Assembly (NCBI RefSeq): GCF_018417595.1
Contig: NZ_CP070982.1
Location: 4,391,001-4,455,000, forward strand
Origin: Pseudomonas entomophila
Lineage (GTDB): Bacteria; Pseudomonadota; Gammaproteobacteria; Pseudomonadales; Pseudomonadaceae
Length of the DNA stretch: 64,000 nucleotides
Reading direction: 5' to 3'
Below the pieces are notes generated by a model that saw nothing but the letters and a program-made list of their open reading frames with translations, did no database searches and had not been told where the DNA came from. A program made the translations under genes and the position numbers. Positions 53,304 to 63,474 of this stretch are shown here, one piece after another. Positions within the stretch are counted from its first letter, which is position 1, and every line of letters starts with the position of its first letter.

Positions 53304-54308
53304 GTGGAAAAGAACCCCCAGGCCCTGGTCGACGGTTTCAACCGCAAAGTCGATTACCTGCGGATGTCGGTTACCGACCGCTGCGACTTCCGCTGCGTCT
53401 ATTGCATGGCCGAGGACATGCAGTTCCTGCCGCGCCAGCAAATTCTCTCGCTCGAAGAGCTGTACCAGGTCGCCGAGCGTTTCGTCGCCCTGGGTACGCG
53501 CAAGATCCGCCTGACCGGTGGCGAGCCGCTGGTGCGCCAGGGCATCGTCGAGTTGTGTGGGCGCATCGCCGCCCTGCCCGGCCTGCGCGAACTGTGCCTG
53601 ACCAGCAACGGCTCGCAACTGCCACGCTTGGCACAACCGCTGTTCGATGCCGGCGTCTCCAGGCTGAACATCAGCCTCGACAGCCTGGACCCCGACCGCT
53701 TCCGTGCCCTCACCCGCACCGGCGACCTCAAGCAGGTGATCGCCGGCATCGACGCCGCGCGCGCCGCCGGTTTTCGCCGCACCAAGCTCAACGCGGTGGT
53801 GCTCAAGGGCCGCAACGACGACGAGATCGTCGACCTGGTGCGTTTCGCCATCGACCGCGAGCTGGACATCTCCTTCATCGAAGAAATGCCGCTGGGCGTG
53901 ATCAGCGAGCATGAGCGTGGGGAATCCTTCTGCTCCAGCGATGATGTGCGCAACCGCCTGGCCGAGCACTTCACCCTGGTCGAATCGGCCGAATCCTCGC
54001 AGGGCCCGGCCCGTTACTGGCGCCTGGCCGAAGCCCCCAACACCCGGGTCGGCTTCATTTCGCCCCACAGCCACAACTTCTGCGCCACCTGCAACCGCGT
54101 GCGCCTGACGGTCGAAGGCCGCCTGCTGCTGTGCCTGGGCAACGAGCATTCCGTGGACCTCAAGCAGGTCCTGCGCCAGCACCCCGGCGACACCGCGCGC
54201 CTGGAGAAGGCCATCCGCGACGCCATGCAGCTCAAGCCCTACCGTCACCACTTCGAAGTGGGCGGCGAGGTGCAGATCCTGCGTTTCATGAACATGACCG
54301 GCGGCTGA
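53304..54308 (+). CDS. moaA: GTP 3',8-cyclase MoaA
   Basis: A 334-residue radical-SAM enzyme catalysing the first step of molybdenum cofactor synthesis. The SAM cluster is '[10 protein letters not shown]' (C27, C31, C34); the second cluster is formed by C260, C263 and C277 in '[19 protein letters not shown]'. The C-terminal double glycine ('NMTGG') needed for activity is present. The start is GTG. Divergent from the molybdoenzyme gene and 21 bases before a bestrophin gene. Confidence 0.94.
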   Translation: MEKNPQALVDGFNRKVDYLRMSVTDRCDFRCVYCMAEDMQFLPRQQILSLEELYQVAERFVALGTRKIRLTGGEPLVRQGIVELCGRIAALPGLRELCLTSNGSQLPRLAQPLFDAGVSRLNISLDSLDPDRFRALTRTGDLKQVIAGIDAARAAGFRRTKLNAVVLKGRNDDEIVDLVRFAIDRELDISFIEEMPLGVISEHERGESFCSSDDVRNRLAEHFTLVESAESSQGPARYWRLAEAPNTRVGFISPHSHNFCATCNRVRLTVEGRLLLCLGNEHSVDLKQVLRQHPGDTARLEKAIRDAMQLKPYRHHFEVGGEVQILRFMNMTGG

Positions 54309-54329
54309 TCGGCCGCCTCTGGAACCGCC

Positions 54330-55229
54330 TTGATCGTCCACCCACGCCCCGACATGCTGCGCGTGCTGTTCACCCTCAAGGGTTCGATCGTCCAGCGCAT
54401 CGCCCTGCGCTGCCTGGCGGTGACCCTGCTGGCGGCGCTGATCGTGCTCATCGAGCGCCACTACCCGGCGCTGTTCTACCCGGTCAGCGCCACGCCCTTC
54501 ACCCTGCTCGGCCTGTCGTTGTCGATCTTCATGAGTTTTCGCAACAACGCCTGCTACGACCGCTGGTGGGAGGGCCGCAAGGCCTGGGGCAGGATGATCA
54601 TCGAGGTGCGGTCGTTCGTACGCGAAAGCGTGGTGATCGAGGACGACCCGTTGCGCGCGCGGATGTTGCGCAGCCTGTGTGGCTTCGCCCATGCCCTCAA
54701 CGCGCGGCTGCGCAACGAGGAAGAACTGCCCCTGGCCCGCACTTGGCTGGCCGAGGACGCGCAGGTCACGGCGCACAATGTCTGCGATGGCATCCTGCGC
54801 GACATCGGCGCGCAGTGCTCACGGCTGGCAAAGGAGAGTGCGATCAGCGAGTTCCGCTACACCGTGCTGGAACAGCGCCTGACCGGTTTGTCGGACGTCC
54901 AGGCCACCTGCGAGCGGATCAAGGGCACACCGCTGCCGTTCCCCTACACCCTGCTGCTGCACCGCACCATCTATATCTTCTGCCTGCTGCTGCCGTTCGC
55001 CCTGGCCGAACCGCTGGGCTGGCTGGCACCGCTGTTCACCACCATCGTCAGCTACACGTTCTTCGGCCTGGATGCGATCGGCAACGAGCTGGAAGACCCT
55101 TTCGGGCGCGATGAGAACGACCTGCCGACCGACGCCATGGTGCGCACCATCGAGCGCGACGTGCTGGCGGCGCTGGGGCATGAGCCGCTGCCGCCGGCGC
55201 TGGTGCCGGTGGATCATGTGTTGAGTTGA
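54330..55229 (+). CDS. bestrophin-family anion channel
   Basis: A 299-residue membrane protein of the bestrophin (former UPF0187) family with four membrane segments. The signature 'SIFMSFRNNACYDRWWEGRK' follows helix 2, and 'GLDAIGNELEDPFGRDENDL' follows helix 4. Members form pentameric ion channels. The start is a TTG with GGAA upstream, matching the usual 'MIVxPxP' beginning; an ATG eight codons later is the alternative. Probably co-transcribed with moaA, though no functional link is known. Confidence 0.88.
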   Translation: MIVHPRPDMLRVLFTLKGSIVQRIALRCLAVTLLAALIVLIERHYPALFYPVSATPFTLLGLSLSIFMSFRNNACYDRWWEGRKAWGRMIIEVRSFVRESVVIEDDPLRARMLRSLCGFAHALNARLRNEEELPLARTWLAEDAQVTAHNVCDGILRDIGAQCSRLAKESAISEFRYTVLEQRLTGLSDVQATCERIKGTPLPFPYTLLLHRTIYIFCLLLPFALAEPLGWLAPLFTTIVSYTFFGLDAIGNELEDPFGRDENDLPTDAMVRTIERDVLAALGHEPLPPALVPVDHVLS

Positions 55230-55242
55230 TGCAGCCATTCGC

Positions 55243-55325
55243 TGTAGGAGCGGCTTTAGCCGCGATTACCCACGGCGAGTAACAGGCACTCCGGTGCCTG
55301 CATCGCGGCTAAAGCCGCTCCTACA
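55243..55325. repeat. REP pair, 'GTAGGAGCGGCTTTAGCCGC' class
   Basis: Perfect outer arms (starting TGTAGGAGCGGCTTTAGCCG) between convergent bestrophin and moaB genes. The inner hairpin differs from the other copies: AGGCACTCCGGTGCCT replaces the CACCCGC stem. Confidence 0.85.
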
Positions 55326-55329
55326 GAGG

Positions 55330-55869
55330 TCAGCCGCGGCTCTCGCAGGCCGCGATCGGCTTCAGGTGCGCCACGAAGTTGCACGGCCGGTGCCGCGCAT
55401 CCAACTGCTCTGCCAGAATCCCTTCCCAGGCCGTACGACAAGCCCCGGTCGAACCCGGCAGGCAGCACACCAGGGTACCGTTGGCCAATCCGGCCAACGC
55501 CCGGCTCTGCACGGTCGAAGTGCCGATATCGAGGATCGACAGCGCGCGGAACAATTCGCCAAACCCATCGATACGCTTGTCCAGCAGGCAATCCACCGCT
55601 TCGGGCGTGCTGTCGCGACCGGTAAAGCCGGTACCGCCGGTGATCAGTACCACCTGCACCTGCTCGTCGGCGATCCAGGTGGCGACCTGGGCGCGGATCT
55701 TGTACAGGTCGTCCTTGAGCAGCACCCGGTCTACCAGGCGGTGGCCGATCTGCACCGAGCGCGTGGCCAGCAGCTCGCCGGAGGTGTCGTTGTCAAACGT
55801 ACGGGTATCGCTGACGGTCAGCACGGCAATGTTGAGCGGCACGAACACCGCATCCGGTTTCACACTCAT
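55330..55869 (-). CDS. moaB: molybdenum cofactor biosynthesis protein MoaB
   Basis: A 179-residue MoaB/Mog-fold protein. 'NIAVLTVSDTRTFDNDTSGE' opens the fold and 'VVLITGGTGFTGRDSTPEAV' is the molybdopterin-binding loop; 'LPGSTGACRTAWEGILAEQL' closes it. It probably adenylylates or stabilises molybdopterin. It is divergent from a LysR regulator and shares a promoter motif with the YdeP-type molybdoenzyme. Confidence 0.92.
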   Translation of the reverse strand: MSVKPDAVFVPLNIAVLTVSDTRTFDNDTSGELLATRSVQIGHRLVDRVLLKDDLYKIRAQVATWIADEQVQVVLITGGTGFTGRDSTPEAVDCLLDKRIDGFGELFRALSILDIGTSTVQSRALAGLANGTLVCCLPGSTGACRTAWEGILAEQLDARHRPCNFVAHLKPIAACESRG

Positions 55870-55921
55870 GGGTCTGCTCCAGGATGGTCAACGCACCACG
55901 TTAGAACCAAGCCCTGGCAGC

Positions 55922-55937
55922 GTCCAATCGATAGGAC
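55922..55937. promoter_or_regulatory. palindrome between moaB and the LysR gene
   Basis: GTCCAATCGATAGGAC is a 16-base palindrome with one mismatched pair, containing the T-N11-A pattern of LysR sites. It lies 53 bases before moaB and about 135 before the LysR gene. One half recurs before the YdeP-type gene. Confidence 0.45.
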
Positions 55938-55944
55938 GAACCAC

Positions 55945-55988
55945 ATGATCAAGGGGCTCTATCACCGCGTGATCAACGCCCTCTATCA
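55945..55988. repeat. 20-base direct repeat ahead of the LysR gene
   Basis: ATGATCAAGGGGCTCTATCA (55945-55964) and GTGATCAACGCCCTCTATCA (55969-55988) match at 16 of 20 positions with a period of 24. It may be a tandem regulator site, or the trace of a duplicated eight-codon unit, because the frame reads MIKGLYHRVINALYQ. Confidence 0.5.
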
Positions 55989-56072
55989 AGCGGTCACCAT
56001 TAAAGATTGGCCAGCCCGCGCGGAGTTGGTTAAGGTCGCGAAACCCGCCCACCCCGCTCGCCAGGCCGCCCC

Positions 56073-56960
56073 ATGGACATCAAGCAGCTCAAGTTCCTCA
56101 TCGCCCTCGACCAGACCCGCCACTTCGGCCAGGCCGCGGCGCTGTGCCACATCACCCAGCCCACGCTGTCCATGCGCCTGCGCAACCTGGAGGATGAGCT
56201 CGACCTGGTGCTGGTCAAGCGCGGCCAACGCTTCGAGGGTTTCACCGAAGCCGGCGAGCGCATCCTGGCCTGGGCCCGCACCCTGCTCGCCGCCCACGAC
56301 GGGCTGCAGGCCGAGGCCGCCAGTTGCCGCGGCCAGGTGGTCGGCAGCCTGCGCCTGGGCACCGTGCCGCTGGCCAGCTTCAACCCCATGCAACTGCTGA
56401 TGCCCCTGCGCGCCAAGTACCCCGAGCTGAACTTCCAGCTCTCGTCGCTGAGCTCCGAACAGATCATCGACGGCCTGAGCCGCAACCAGCTCGACCTGGG
56501 CATCTGCTACCTCGATCAGGTCAACGCCAGCTTCTTCGAAGTGATCGAGCTGAGCACCACCACCATGGGCCTGCTGCACGACACCCGGCACTTCGGCTTC
56601 GACACCGACACGCTGCGCTGGGACGAACTCGGCGAGATCCCCCTCGGCTTGCTGAGCAAGGGCATGCACTACCGCCAGTCCCTGGACTTGAGTTTGCGCA
56701 GCCGCGGCCTGGAGCCCAACGCGGTGCTGGAAAGCGACTCGACCTTCCAGCTGATCCAGGCCATCAACGCCGGTGTGTGCTGCGCGATCATGCCACTGGA
56801 TTGCGGGCTGGAAGAGCTCAGCGAGCACATGCGCATCATCCCCGTGGCCGACGCCAGCATCCACAGCCCGGTCGGCCTGTTGCTGCGCCGCAGCGAACCT
56901 CGGTCGGCGATTGCCGAGCAGTGCTTCGACGAGGCTCGCGCACTCTTTCAGGCTTCCTGA
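56073..56960 (+). CDS. LysR-family regulator
   Basis: A 295-residue LysR protein. The helix-turn-helix lies in 'RHFGQAAALCHITQPTLSMR', and the effector domain has 'GSLRLGTVPLASFNPMQLLM' and 'INAGVCCAIMPLDCGLEELS'. It is divergent from moaB across a region with a palindrome and a direct repeat, so I infer control of moaB and perhaps of the YdeP-type gene and moaA. The last 13 bases overlap the end of the AraC gene on the other strand. Confidence 0.87.
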   Translation: MDIKQLKFLIALDQTRHFGQAAALCHITQPTLSMRLRNLEDELDLVLVKRGQRFEGFTEAGERILAWARTLLAAHDGLQAEAASCRGQVVGSLRLGTVPLASFNPMQLLMPLRAKYPELNFQLSSLSSEQIIDGLSRNQLDLGICYLDQVNASFFEVIELSTTTMGLLHDTRHFGFDTDTLRWDELGEIPLGLLSKGMHYRQSLDLSLRSRGLEPNAVLESDSTFQLIQAINAGVCCAIMPLDCGLEELSEHMRIIPVADASIHSPVGLLLRRSEPRSAIAEQCFDEARALFQAS

Positions 56961-57730
56961 CCTGCCGTAGCCTGCCGGTACTGCCTGGGGGTGAAACCGG
57001 TCAGTTGCTTGAACTGCCGGCTGAACGCGCTGTGGTCGGTGTAGCCGCAACGCAGCGCCACTTCGATGATCGGCAGGTCGCTATGCAGCAACTGGTGGGC
57101 GTGTTCCAGCCGAGCCTTGTGAATCATCTGCCGGGGCGTGAGGTGGAACACCCGCTTGCAGTAGCGCTCCAACTGCGCCACCGAGATCCCGGCGAGACGG
57201 GTCAATTCATTCATGCTGATCGGCTGGTGGAAGTGCGCGCGGATATGCGCATCCACGGCGGCCAGGCGCTGGTAGGCGGGGTGGGTGTCGGCGGCGGCTT
57301 GCAAGTCGATGGAAATGCCCACCAAACCGATGATCCTCCCGCTGGTGTCATGCAACGGGCGCTTGTGGGTCAGGCACCAGCCCGGTTCGCGACTGCCGTA
57401 CAAGTGCAGTTCCAGTTGATCCTCCAGCACCAGGCCCTGCTCCAGCACACGACGATCCTGCTCGGTGTAGCCAGGGCCGAGCCGTGCCGGGAATACCTCG
57501 GCGCTGGTCTTGCCCAGCAAGGGTTGCAACTGCTTGAGGCCGCAGCGCTGGACCAGCGTGCGGTTGGCCAGCACGTAGCGGGCCTGGTCGTCCTTGATGA
57601 AGATCGCCGCGTTGGTGATCACGTCGAGCATCGGCAATAGCCAGACCACGCCGTTGAGCAGAGCCTCCAGGGATTCGGGGCGGTGCTGGTCGAGGGTCTG
57701 GTACAGGGTTGGCAGTGGGTCAAGTGACAT
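56948..57730 (-). CDS. AraC-family regulator with N-terminal PAS domain
   Basis: A 260-residue protein. Residues about 25-130 form a PAS-like sensor ('[20 protein letters not shown]', '[17 protein letters not shown]', '[20 protein letters not shown]'), and 160-255 an AraC double helix-turn-helix ('[20 protein letters not shown]', '[20 protein letters not shown]'). The ATG at 57730 is chosen; the frame extends upstream through a REP pair and is non-coding there. It diverges from the hydroxyproline cluster and is the likely regulator, like the AraC-type LhpR of other pseudomonads. Confidence 0.87.
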   Translation of the reverse strand: MSLDPLPTLYQTLDQHRPESLEALLNGVVWLLPMLDVITNAAIFIKDDQARYVLANRTLVQRCGLKQLQPLLGKTSAEVFPARLGPGYTEQDRRVLEQGLVLEDQLELHLYGSREPGWCLTHKRPLHDTSGRIIGLVGISIDLQAAADTHPAYQRLAAVDAHIRAHFHQPISMNELTRLAGISVAQLERYCKRVFHLTPRQMIHKARLEHAHQLLHSDLPIIEVALRCGYTDHSAFSRQFKQLTGFTPRQYRQATAGQEA

Positions 57731-57754
57731 TGAGCAAGGTCTCCGGTGGCAGTA

Positions 57755-57841
57755 CTGGCCCTTTCGCGGGCAAGCCCGCTCCCACAGTTCTCGAAGTCGC
57801 CGCGGTACCTGCAGGAGCGGGCTTGCCCGCGAAAGGGCCAG
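57755..57841. repeat. REP pair, 'GCGGGCAAGCCCGC' variant
   Basis: Perfect 28-base arms (57755-57782 and 57814-57841). It is placed between divergent genes, only 25 bases upstream of the AraC start, so it probably lies in that gene's 5' leader or promoter. Confidence 0.82.
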
Positions 57842-57922
57842 CACTGTCACTGCATCTCTCCAACCCTTTTCAGGCATGAAGTCCAGCCTATCCAGCGCAA
57901 CCACCCGCCCGCCAGTACTTTC

Positions 57923-57936
57923 GGCAACTGTGCCGA
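57923..57936. promoter_or_regulatory. candidate operator upstream of the hydroxyproline permease
   Basis: An inverted repeat CGGCA and TGCCG with a four-base spacer lies 160 bases before the permease start in the 365-base divergent region. It is a possible AraC-type site; no promoter boxes were assigned. Apart from this and the REP pair the region 57731-58095 holds nothing recognisable. Confidence 0.3.
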
Positions 57937-58095
57937 TTTCGTCACCCGCCCTGCAGAAAACCATCAAGAACCGGCGCCCGGATCGGCCCACTCTATGCCC
58001 CACGCAAGCCGCCCCTCGACCTACAACAACGCGGCCCGATCAGCCGCATCGTGACATCAGACCTGCCAATCCAAAACCTACAAAAAGGCGCAACC

Positions 58096-59712
58096 ATGTC
58101 AGGCAAATTCAAGAAACAGCTGTCATTGCTGGACCTCACCTTCATCGGCCTTGGTGCCATCTTCGGCTCCGGCTGGCTGTTCGCCGCCAGCCACGTCTCG
58201 GCCATTGCCGGCCCGGCCGGCATTCTCTCCTGGTTCCTCGGCGGCTTCGCCGTGCTGTTGCTGGGCATCGTCTACTGCGAACTGGGCGCCGCCCTGCCCC
58301 GCGCCGGTGGCGTGGTGCGCTACCCGGTGTACTCCCACGGCCCACTGCTGGGCTACCTGATGGGCTTCATCACCCTGATCGCCTTCTCCAGCCTGATCGC
58401 CATCGAAGTGGTCGCCTCGCGCCAATACGCCGCGGCCTGGTTTCCCGGGCTGACCAAGGCCGGCTCCAGCGACCCGACGGTGCTCGGCTGGCTGGTGCAG
58501 TTCGCCCTGCTGTTGCTGTTCTTCGTGCTCAACTACCGCAGCGTGAAGACCTTCGCCAAGGCCAACAACCTGGTCAGCGTGTTCAAGTTCATCGTGCCGC
58601 TGCTGGTGATCGGCGTGCTGTTCACCTTCTTCAAGCCGGAGAACTTCGAGGTCCAGGGCTTCGCGCCGTTCGGCCTGTCCGGCGTGGAGATGGCGGTGTC
58701 GGCCGGCGGCATCATCTTCGCCTACCTGGGCCTCACGCCGATCATCTCGGTGGCCAGCGAAGTGAAGAACCCCCAGCGCACCATCCCCATCGCGCTGATT
58801 CTCTCGGTGCTGTTGTCCACCGCCATCTACGCGCTGCTGCAACTGGCCTTCCTCGGCAGCATCCCGACCGAAATGCTGGCAAACGGCTGGGCCGGGGTGA
58901 CCAAGGAACTGGCCCTGCCCTACCGCGACATCGCCCTGGCCCTGGGCGTCGGCTGGCTGGCCTACCTGGTGGTGGCGGACGCGGTGATATCGCCCAGCGG
59001 CTGCGGCAACATCTACATGAACGCCACCCCACGGGTGGTCTATGGCTGGGCGCAGACCGGCACCTTCTTCAAGTACTTCACCCGCATCGACGAGCAGTCC
59101 GGCATCCCGCGGCCGGCGCTGTGGCTGACCTTCGGCCTGGCGGTGTTCTGGACCTTGCCGTTCCCGTCCTGGGAAGCGCTGATCAACGTGGTGTCGGCCG
59201 CCCTGGTGCTGAGCTATGCCGTGGCCCCGGTGTCGGTCGCCGCCCTGCGTCGCAGCGCCCCGGACATGGCCCGGCCGTTCCGGGTCAAGGGCATGGGTGT
59301 ACTCGGGCCACTGTCGTTCATCATCGCCGCGCCGATCGTCTACTGGTCGGGCTGGAACACCGTGTCGTGGCTGCTGGCCCTGCAGATCGTGATGTTCGTG
59401 CTGTACCTGCTGTGCCGCCGGTTCGTGCCCACCGAACACTTGTCGCTGGGCCAGCAGGTGCGCTCGTCGGCGTGGCTGATCGGCTTCTATGCCGTGACCA
59501 TTTTCCTCTCCTGGCTGGGCAGCTTCGGTGGCCTGGGGGTGATCGGGCACCCGTTCGACACGCTGGTCGTGGCAGCCAGCGCGCTGGGGATCTACTACTG
59601 GGGCGCGGCCACTGGCGTGCCGGCGCGGCTGGTACGGCTGGATGGCGACGACGAGAGCGAGGCCGGTGCGCAGCCACAAGCAGCCCATCGCCCTGCAGTC
59701 ATTGCTTCATGA
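58096..59712 (+). CDS. APC-family amino-acid permease, probable hydroxyproline importer
   Basis: A 538-residue inner-membrane protein with about 12 to 14 helices. '[20 protein letters not shown]' is the broken helix 1 of APC transporters with the GxGxG-like substrate loop, and '[20 protein letters not shown]' is helix 6. Its place at the head of the hydroxyproline genes suggests uptake of hydroxyproline or proline. The ATG at 58096 has AAAAAGGCG upstream. A half-REP cluster separates it from the epimerase gene. Confidence 0.87.
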   Translation: MSGKFKKQLSLLDLTFIGLGAIFGSGWLFAASHVSAIAGPAGILSWFLGGFAVLLLGIVYCELGAALPRAGGVVRYPVYSHGPLLGYLMGFITLIAFSSLIAIEVVASRQYAAAWFPGLTKAGSSDPTVLGWLVQFALLLLFFVLNYRSVKTFAKANNLVSVFKFIVPLLVIGVLFTFFKPENFEVQGFAPFGLSGVEMAVSAGGIIFAYLGLTPIISVASEVKNPQRTIPIALILSVLLSTAIYALLQLAFLGSIPTEMLANGWAGVTKELALPYRDIALALGVGWLAYLVVADAVISPSGCGNIYMNATPRVVYGWAQTGTFFKYFTRIDEQSGIPRPALWLTFGLAVFWTLPFPSWEALINVVSAALVLSYAVAPVSVAALRRSAPDMARPFRVKGMGVLGPLSFIIAAPIVYWSGWNTVSWLLALQIVMFVLYLLCRRFVPTEHLSLGQQVRSSAWLIGFYAVTIFLSWLGSFGGLGVIGHPFDTLVVAASALGIYYWGAATGVPARLVRLDGDDESEAGAQPQAAHRPAVIAS

Positions 59713-59727
59713 AACGTGCTGGCCCTG

Positions 59728-59771
59728 TTCGCCGGCAGGCCGGCTCCTGTAGGAGCGGCTTCAGCCGCGAA
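59728..59771. repeat. two adjoining REP half-units of different classes
   Basis: A GCCGGCAGGCCGGC unit is followed at once by a GAGCGGCTTCAGCCGC unit, both in the same orientation, between the permease and epimerase genes. This may uncouple their expression within an otherwise single operon. Confidence 0.65.
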
Positions 59772-59825
59772 AGGGCCCGAACAGACAGCACAAGACATTG
59801 CTCTCAATTCCAAATGGACACACTC

Positions 59826-60752
59826 ATGAAACAGGTTCATGTCATCGACTCCCACACCGGCGGCGAACCCACCCGCCTGGTGATGAAAGGTTTCCCGGCG
59901 CTCACCGGCCGCAGCATGGCCGAGCAGCGCGACGAGCTGCGCGAGCTGCACGATCACTGGCGCCGCGCCTGCCTGCTGGAACCGCGCGGCAACGATGTGC
60001 TGGTCGGCGCGCTGTACTGCCCGCCGGTCTCGGCTGACGCCACCTGCGGGGTGATCTTCTTCAACAACGCCGGCTACCTGAACATGTGCGGCCACGGCAC
60101 CATCGGCCTGGTCGCCTCGCTGCGGCACCTGGGGCTGATCGAGCCCGGCGTGCACAAGATCGACACGCCGGTCGGCCAGGTCAGCGCCACGCTGCATGAC
60201 GACGGCTCCGTCACCGTCGGCAATGTACCGGCCTACCGCTACCACCGCCAGGTGGCGGTCGAAGTGCCCGGCCACGGCGTAGTCCACGGCGACATCGCCT
60301 GGGGCGGCAACTGGTTCTTCCTGGTCAGCGCACACGGCCAGCGCATCGAACTGGACAACGTCGAAGCCCTCACCGACTACACCTGGGCGTTGCTCAAGGC
60401 CCTCGAAGCCCAGGGCATCCACGGTGAGCACGGCGCCCTGATCGACCATGTCGAACTGTTCGCCGACGACGCCCACGCCGACAGCCGCAACTTCGTCATG
60501 TGCCCCGGCAAGGCCTACGACCGCTCGCCCTGCGGCACCGGCACCAGCGCCAAGCTGGCGTGCCTGGCCGCCGACGGCAAGCTCACGGAAGGCCAGGTCT
60601 GGACCCAGGCCAGCATCACCGGCAGCCAGTTCCAGGGCCGCTACGAACGCGAGGGCGAGCGTATCCGCCCGTTCATCACCGGCCGTGCCCACATGACCGC
60701 CGACAGCACCCTGCTGATCGACGAGCAGGATCCATTCGCCTGGGGCATCTGA
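59826..60752 (+). CDS. 4-hydroxyproline 2-epimerase
   Basis: A 308-residue proline-racemase-fold enzyme. Both catalytic cysteines are present: C88 in '[10 protein letters not shown]' and C236 in '[11 protein letters not shown]'. This makes it an epimerase and not a trans-3-hydroxyproline dehydratase, which has Thr in place of the second Cys. It turns trans-4-hydroxy-L-proline into cis-4-hydroxy-D-proline, the first step of the pathway encoded here. ATG at 59826. Confidence 0.92.
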   Translation: MKQVHVIDSHTGGEPTRLVMKGFPALTGRSMAEQRDELRELHDHWRRACLLEPRGNDVLVGALYCPPVSADATCGVIFFNNAGYLNMCGHGTIGLVASLRHLGLIEPGVHKIDTPVGQVSATLHDDGSVTVGNVPAYRYHRQVAVEVPGHGVVHGDIAWGGNWFFLVSAHGQRIELDNVEALTDYTWALLKALEAQGIHGEHGALIDHVELFADDAHADSRNFVMCPGKAYDRSPCGTGTSAKLACLAADGKLTEGQVWTQASITGSQFQGRYEREGERIRPFITGRAHMTADSTLLIDEQDPFAWGI

Positions 60753-60793
60753 CCCCGTTCATTTCCCACTGAATACCGCCAGGAGTGACAACA

Positions 60794-61741
60794 ATGACCG
60801 ACAACATCTTCACCGGCACCATGCCCGCCCTGATGACCCCCTGCACCGCCGAGCGCAAGCCGGACTTCGACGCCCTGGTGCGCAAGGGCCGCGAACTGAT
60901 CGACGCCGGCATGAGCGCGGTGGTGTACTGCGGCTCGATGGGCGACTGGCCGCTGCTGACCGAGGCCGAACGCCAGGAAGGGGTGGCGCGCCTGGTGGCC
61001 GCCGGCATCCCGACCATCGTCGGCACCGGCGCGGTGAACACTCGTGAAGCAGTGTCCCATGCCGCCCACGCCGCCAAGGTTGGCGCAGCCGGCCTGATGG
61101 TCATCCCCCGGGTACTGTCCCGCGGCGCCTCGCTGATCGCCCAGAAGCATCATTTTTCGGCGATCCTCGCGGCCGCGCCGAAGCTGCCGGCGGTGATCTA
61201 CAACAGCCCCTACTATGGTTTCGCCACCCGTGCCGACCTGTTCTTCGAACTGCGCCACGCCTACCCCAACCTGATCGGCTTCAAGGAATTCGGCGGCGGC
61301 GCCGACCTGCGCTACGCCGCCGAGCACATCACCTCCCAGGATGACGCAGTGACCCTGATGGTCGGCGTCGACACCCAGGTGGTGCATGGTTTCGTCAACT
61401 GCAACGCCACCGGCGCCATCACCGGTATCGGTAACGCCCTGCCCCGCGAAGTGCTGCAACTGGTCAGCCTGAGCAAGCGCGCCGCCAAGGGAGACGCCAA
61501 GGCCCGGCGCCTGGCCCGGGAGCTGGAGTCGGCGCTGGCGGTGCTGTCGTCGTTCGATGAGGGCTGCGACCTGGTGCTGTACTACAAGCACCTGATGGTG
61601 CTCAACGGCGACCGCGAGTACAGCCTGCATTTCAACGAAACCGACGCCCTTACCGATGCCCAGCGCCACTACGCCGAGCAGCAGTACGCGCTGTTCCGCA
61701 CCTGGTACGCCAACTGGTCGGCCGAGCAGAACCTGGCCTGA
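60794..61741 (+). CDS. 1-pyrroline-4-hydroxy-2-carboxylate deaminase (DHDPS family)
   Basis: A 315-residue TIM-barrel of the dihydrodipicolinate synthase family. The Schiff-base lysine is K164 in 'NLIGFKEFGGG', and the catalytic Tyr is in 'VIYNSPYYGF'; 'YCGSMGDWPLL' replaces the usual GTTGE loop. In hydroxyproline operons this enzyme converts pyrroline-4-hydroxy-2-carboxylate to 2-oxoglutarate semialdehyde and ammonia. AGGAG lies eight bases before the ATG. The neighbours on both sides are from the same pathway. Confidence 0.9.
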   Translation: MTDNIFTGTMPALMTPCTAERKPDFDALVRKGRELIDAGMSAVVYCGSMGDWPLLTEAERQEGVARLVAAGIPTIVGTGAVNTREAVSHAAHAAKVGAAGLMVIPRVLSRGASLIAQKHHFSAILAAAPKLPAVIYNSPYYGFATRADLFFELRHAYPNLIGFKEFGGGADLRYAAEHITSQDDAVTLMVGVDTQVVHGFVNCNATGAITGIGNALPREVLQLVSLSKRAAKGDAKARRLARELESALAVLSSFDEGCDLVLYYKHLMVLNGDREYSLHFNETDALTDAQRHYAEQQYALFRTWYANWSAEQNLA

Positions 61742-61770
61742 GGCATCCCCATAGATTTGGCGTGACCTCT

Positions 61771-61854
61771 TTAGGGGCGGCTTGAGCCGCGATCACCCGT
61801 GACGCGGGTGCCACACACCGCGTTGCCTGCATCGCGGCTAAAGCCGCTCCTACA
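61771..61854. repeat. REP pair, 'GGCTTGAGCCGC' variant
   Basis: Outer arms GGGGCGGCTTGAGCCGCGAT and ATCGCGGCTAAAGCCGCTCC (three mismatches) with an inner CACCCGT/GCGGGTG hairpin, between two co-oriented genes of the hydroxyproline cluster. Confidence 0.82.
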
Positions 61855-61893
61855 AGCGCCACAACGCATACACAAAACTGCGAAGGAAGCCCC

Positions 61894-63474
61894 ATGCCCC
61901 TTACAGGCAACCTGCTGATCGGCCAGACCAGCGTCCCCGGCAGCCGCGAAGCTATCCGCGCCATCGACCCGGCCACCAACCAGGCACTCGAGCCCGCCTA
62001 TGCTGGCGCCACCGGCGAACACGTGGCACAAGCCTGCGCCCTGGCCTGGGCTGCATTCGATGAATATCGCGAAACAGCCCTCGAACAACGCGCTCGCTTT
62101 CTCGAAACAATTGCCGAGCAGATCGAAGCCCTGGGCGACGCGCTGATCGACCGCGCCAACGCCGAAACCGGCCTGCCCAAGGCTCGCCTGCAAGGCGAAC
62201 GCGCCCGCACCTGCAATCAGCTGCGCACCTTCGCCCGCGTGGTACGTGCCGGCGAATGGCTCGACGTGCGCATCGACAGTGCCCAACCCGAGCGCCAGCC
62301 GCAACCACGCCCGGACCTGCGCCAGCGCCAGGTGGCCCTGGGCCCGGTGGCGGTGTTCGGCGCCAGCAACTTCCCGCTGGCGTTCTCGGTGGCCGGCGGC
62401 GACACCGCCTCGGCACTGGCCGCCGGCTGCCCGGTGGTGGTCAAGGCCCATGGCGCCCACCCCGGCACCAGCGAACTGGTCGGCCAGGCCGTGGCCCGGG
62501 CGGTCAAACTGAGCGAATTGCCCGAAGGCGTGTTCTCGCTGTTGTACGGCGCTGGCCGTGAAATCGGCATCGCCCTGGTCAGCGACCCCCGTATCAAGGC
62601 GGTCGGCTTCACCGGGTCACGCAGTGGCGGTATCGCCCTGTGTCAGGTGGCCCAGGCACGCCCCGAACCGATTCCGGTATATGCCGAAATGAGCTCGATC
62701 AACCCCGTGTTCCTCTTCGCCGCCGCCTTGCAGGCCCGCGCCGAGACACTGGCCCAGGGCTTCGTTGCCTCGTTGACCCAGGGTGCCGGCCAGTTCTGTA
62801 CCAACCCGGGGTTGGCGATCGCCCGCCGAGGCCCCGCGCTTGAGCGATTCATAACGGCCGCCCGCGACCACATCCAACAGACGATGTCACAAACCATGCT
62901 CACTCCTGGCATCGCCAGCGCCTATGCAAACGGCGTCGCGGCGTTGAGTACCAACAGCAACGCCCAGGCAGCCGCCTGCGGTCGGCCCGAACAAGGCCCG
63001 AATCAGTGCCAGGCGCAGTTGTTCGTCACCCAAGGCCAGGCGTTCCTTAGCGATCCGGCGCTCCAGGCCGAAGTCTTCGGCGCGGCCTCGCTGGTGGTGG
63101 TTTGCGACAGTGACGAAGAGATCCGCGAGATCGCCGAGCACCTGGAAGGTCAATTGACGACCACGCTGCAACTGGATGCCGACGACCTGCCCAACGCCCG
63201 CACGCTATTGCCCACCCTCGAGCGCAAGGCCGGGCGCATTCTGGTCAACGGCTGGCCGACCGGGGTCGAGGTGTGCGACGCGATGGTCCACGGCGGGCCG
63301 TTCCCGGCCACTTCCGATACCCGCGGTACTTCGGTGGGCACTGCGGCGATCCAGCGCTTCCTGCGCCCGGTGTGCTACCAGGACTTCCCCGACGCGCTGC
63401 TGCCCGAGGTGTTGAAGCACGGCAACCCTCTGCTCCTGCGCCGGTTGCTCGACGGCAAGCGGGAAGGCTCATGA
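61894..63474 (+). CDS. 2-oxoglutarate semialdehyde dehydrogenase
   Basis: A 526-residue aldehyde dehydrogenase. Catalytic C302 is in '[11 protein letters not shown]', general base E265 in 'VYAEMSSIN', and the cofactor site includes '[20 protein letters not shown]' and 'GFTGSRSGG'. It matches the ketoglutaric-semialdehyde type that ends hydroxyproline, arabinose and glucarate pathways; the neighbourhood points to hydroxyproline. It yields 2-oxoglutarate. Its stop overlaps the oxidase start as ATGA. Confidence 0.9.
   Translation: MPLTGNLLIGQTSVPGSREAIRAIDPATNQALEPAYAGATGEHVAQACALAWAAFDEYRETALEQRARFLETIAEQIEALGDALIDRANAETGLPKARLQGERARTCNQLRTFARVVRAGEWLDVRIDSAQPERQPQPRPDLRQRQVALGPVAVFGASNFPLAFSVAGGDTASALAAGCPVVVKAHGAHPGTSELVGQAVARAVKLSELPEGVFSLLYGAGREIGIALVSDPRIKAVGFTGSRSGGIALCQVAQARPEPIPVYAEMSSINPVFLFAAALQARAETLAQGFVASLTQGAGQFCTNPGLAIARRGPALERFITAARDHIQQTMSQTMLTPGIASAYANGVAALSTNSNAQAAACGRPEQGPNQCQAQLFVTQGQAFLSDPALQAEVFGAASLVVVCDSDEEIREIAEHLEGQLTTTLQLDADDLPNARTLLPTLERKAGRILVNGWPTGVEVCDAMVHGGPFPATSDTRGTSVGTAAIQRFLRPVCYQDFPDALLPEVLKHGNPLLLRRLLDGKREGS

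Noticed and set aside
57594-60752. A 1,052-codon frame spanning the permease region
   Set aside because: Only its last 308 codons (hydroxyproline epimerase) are coding; the remainder is out of frame with the permease gene.
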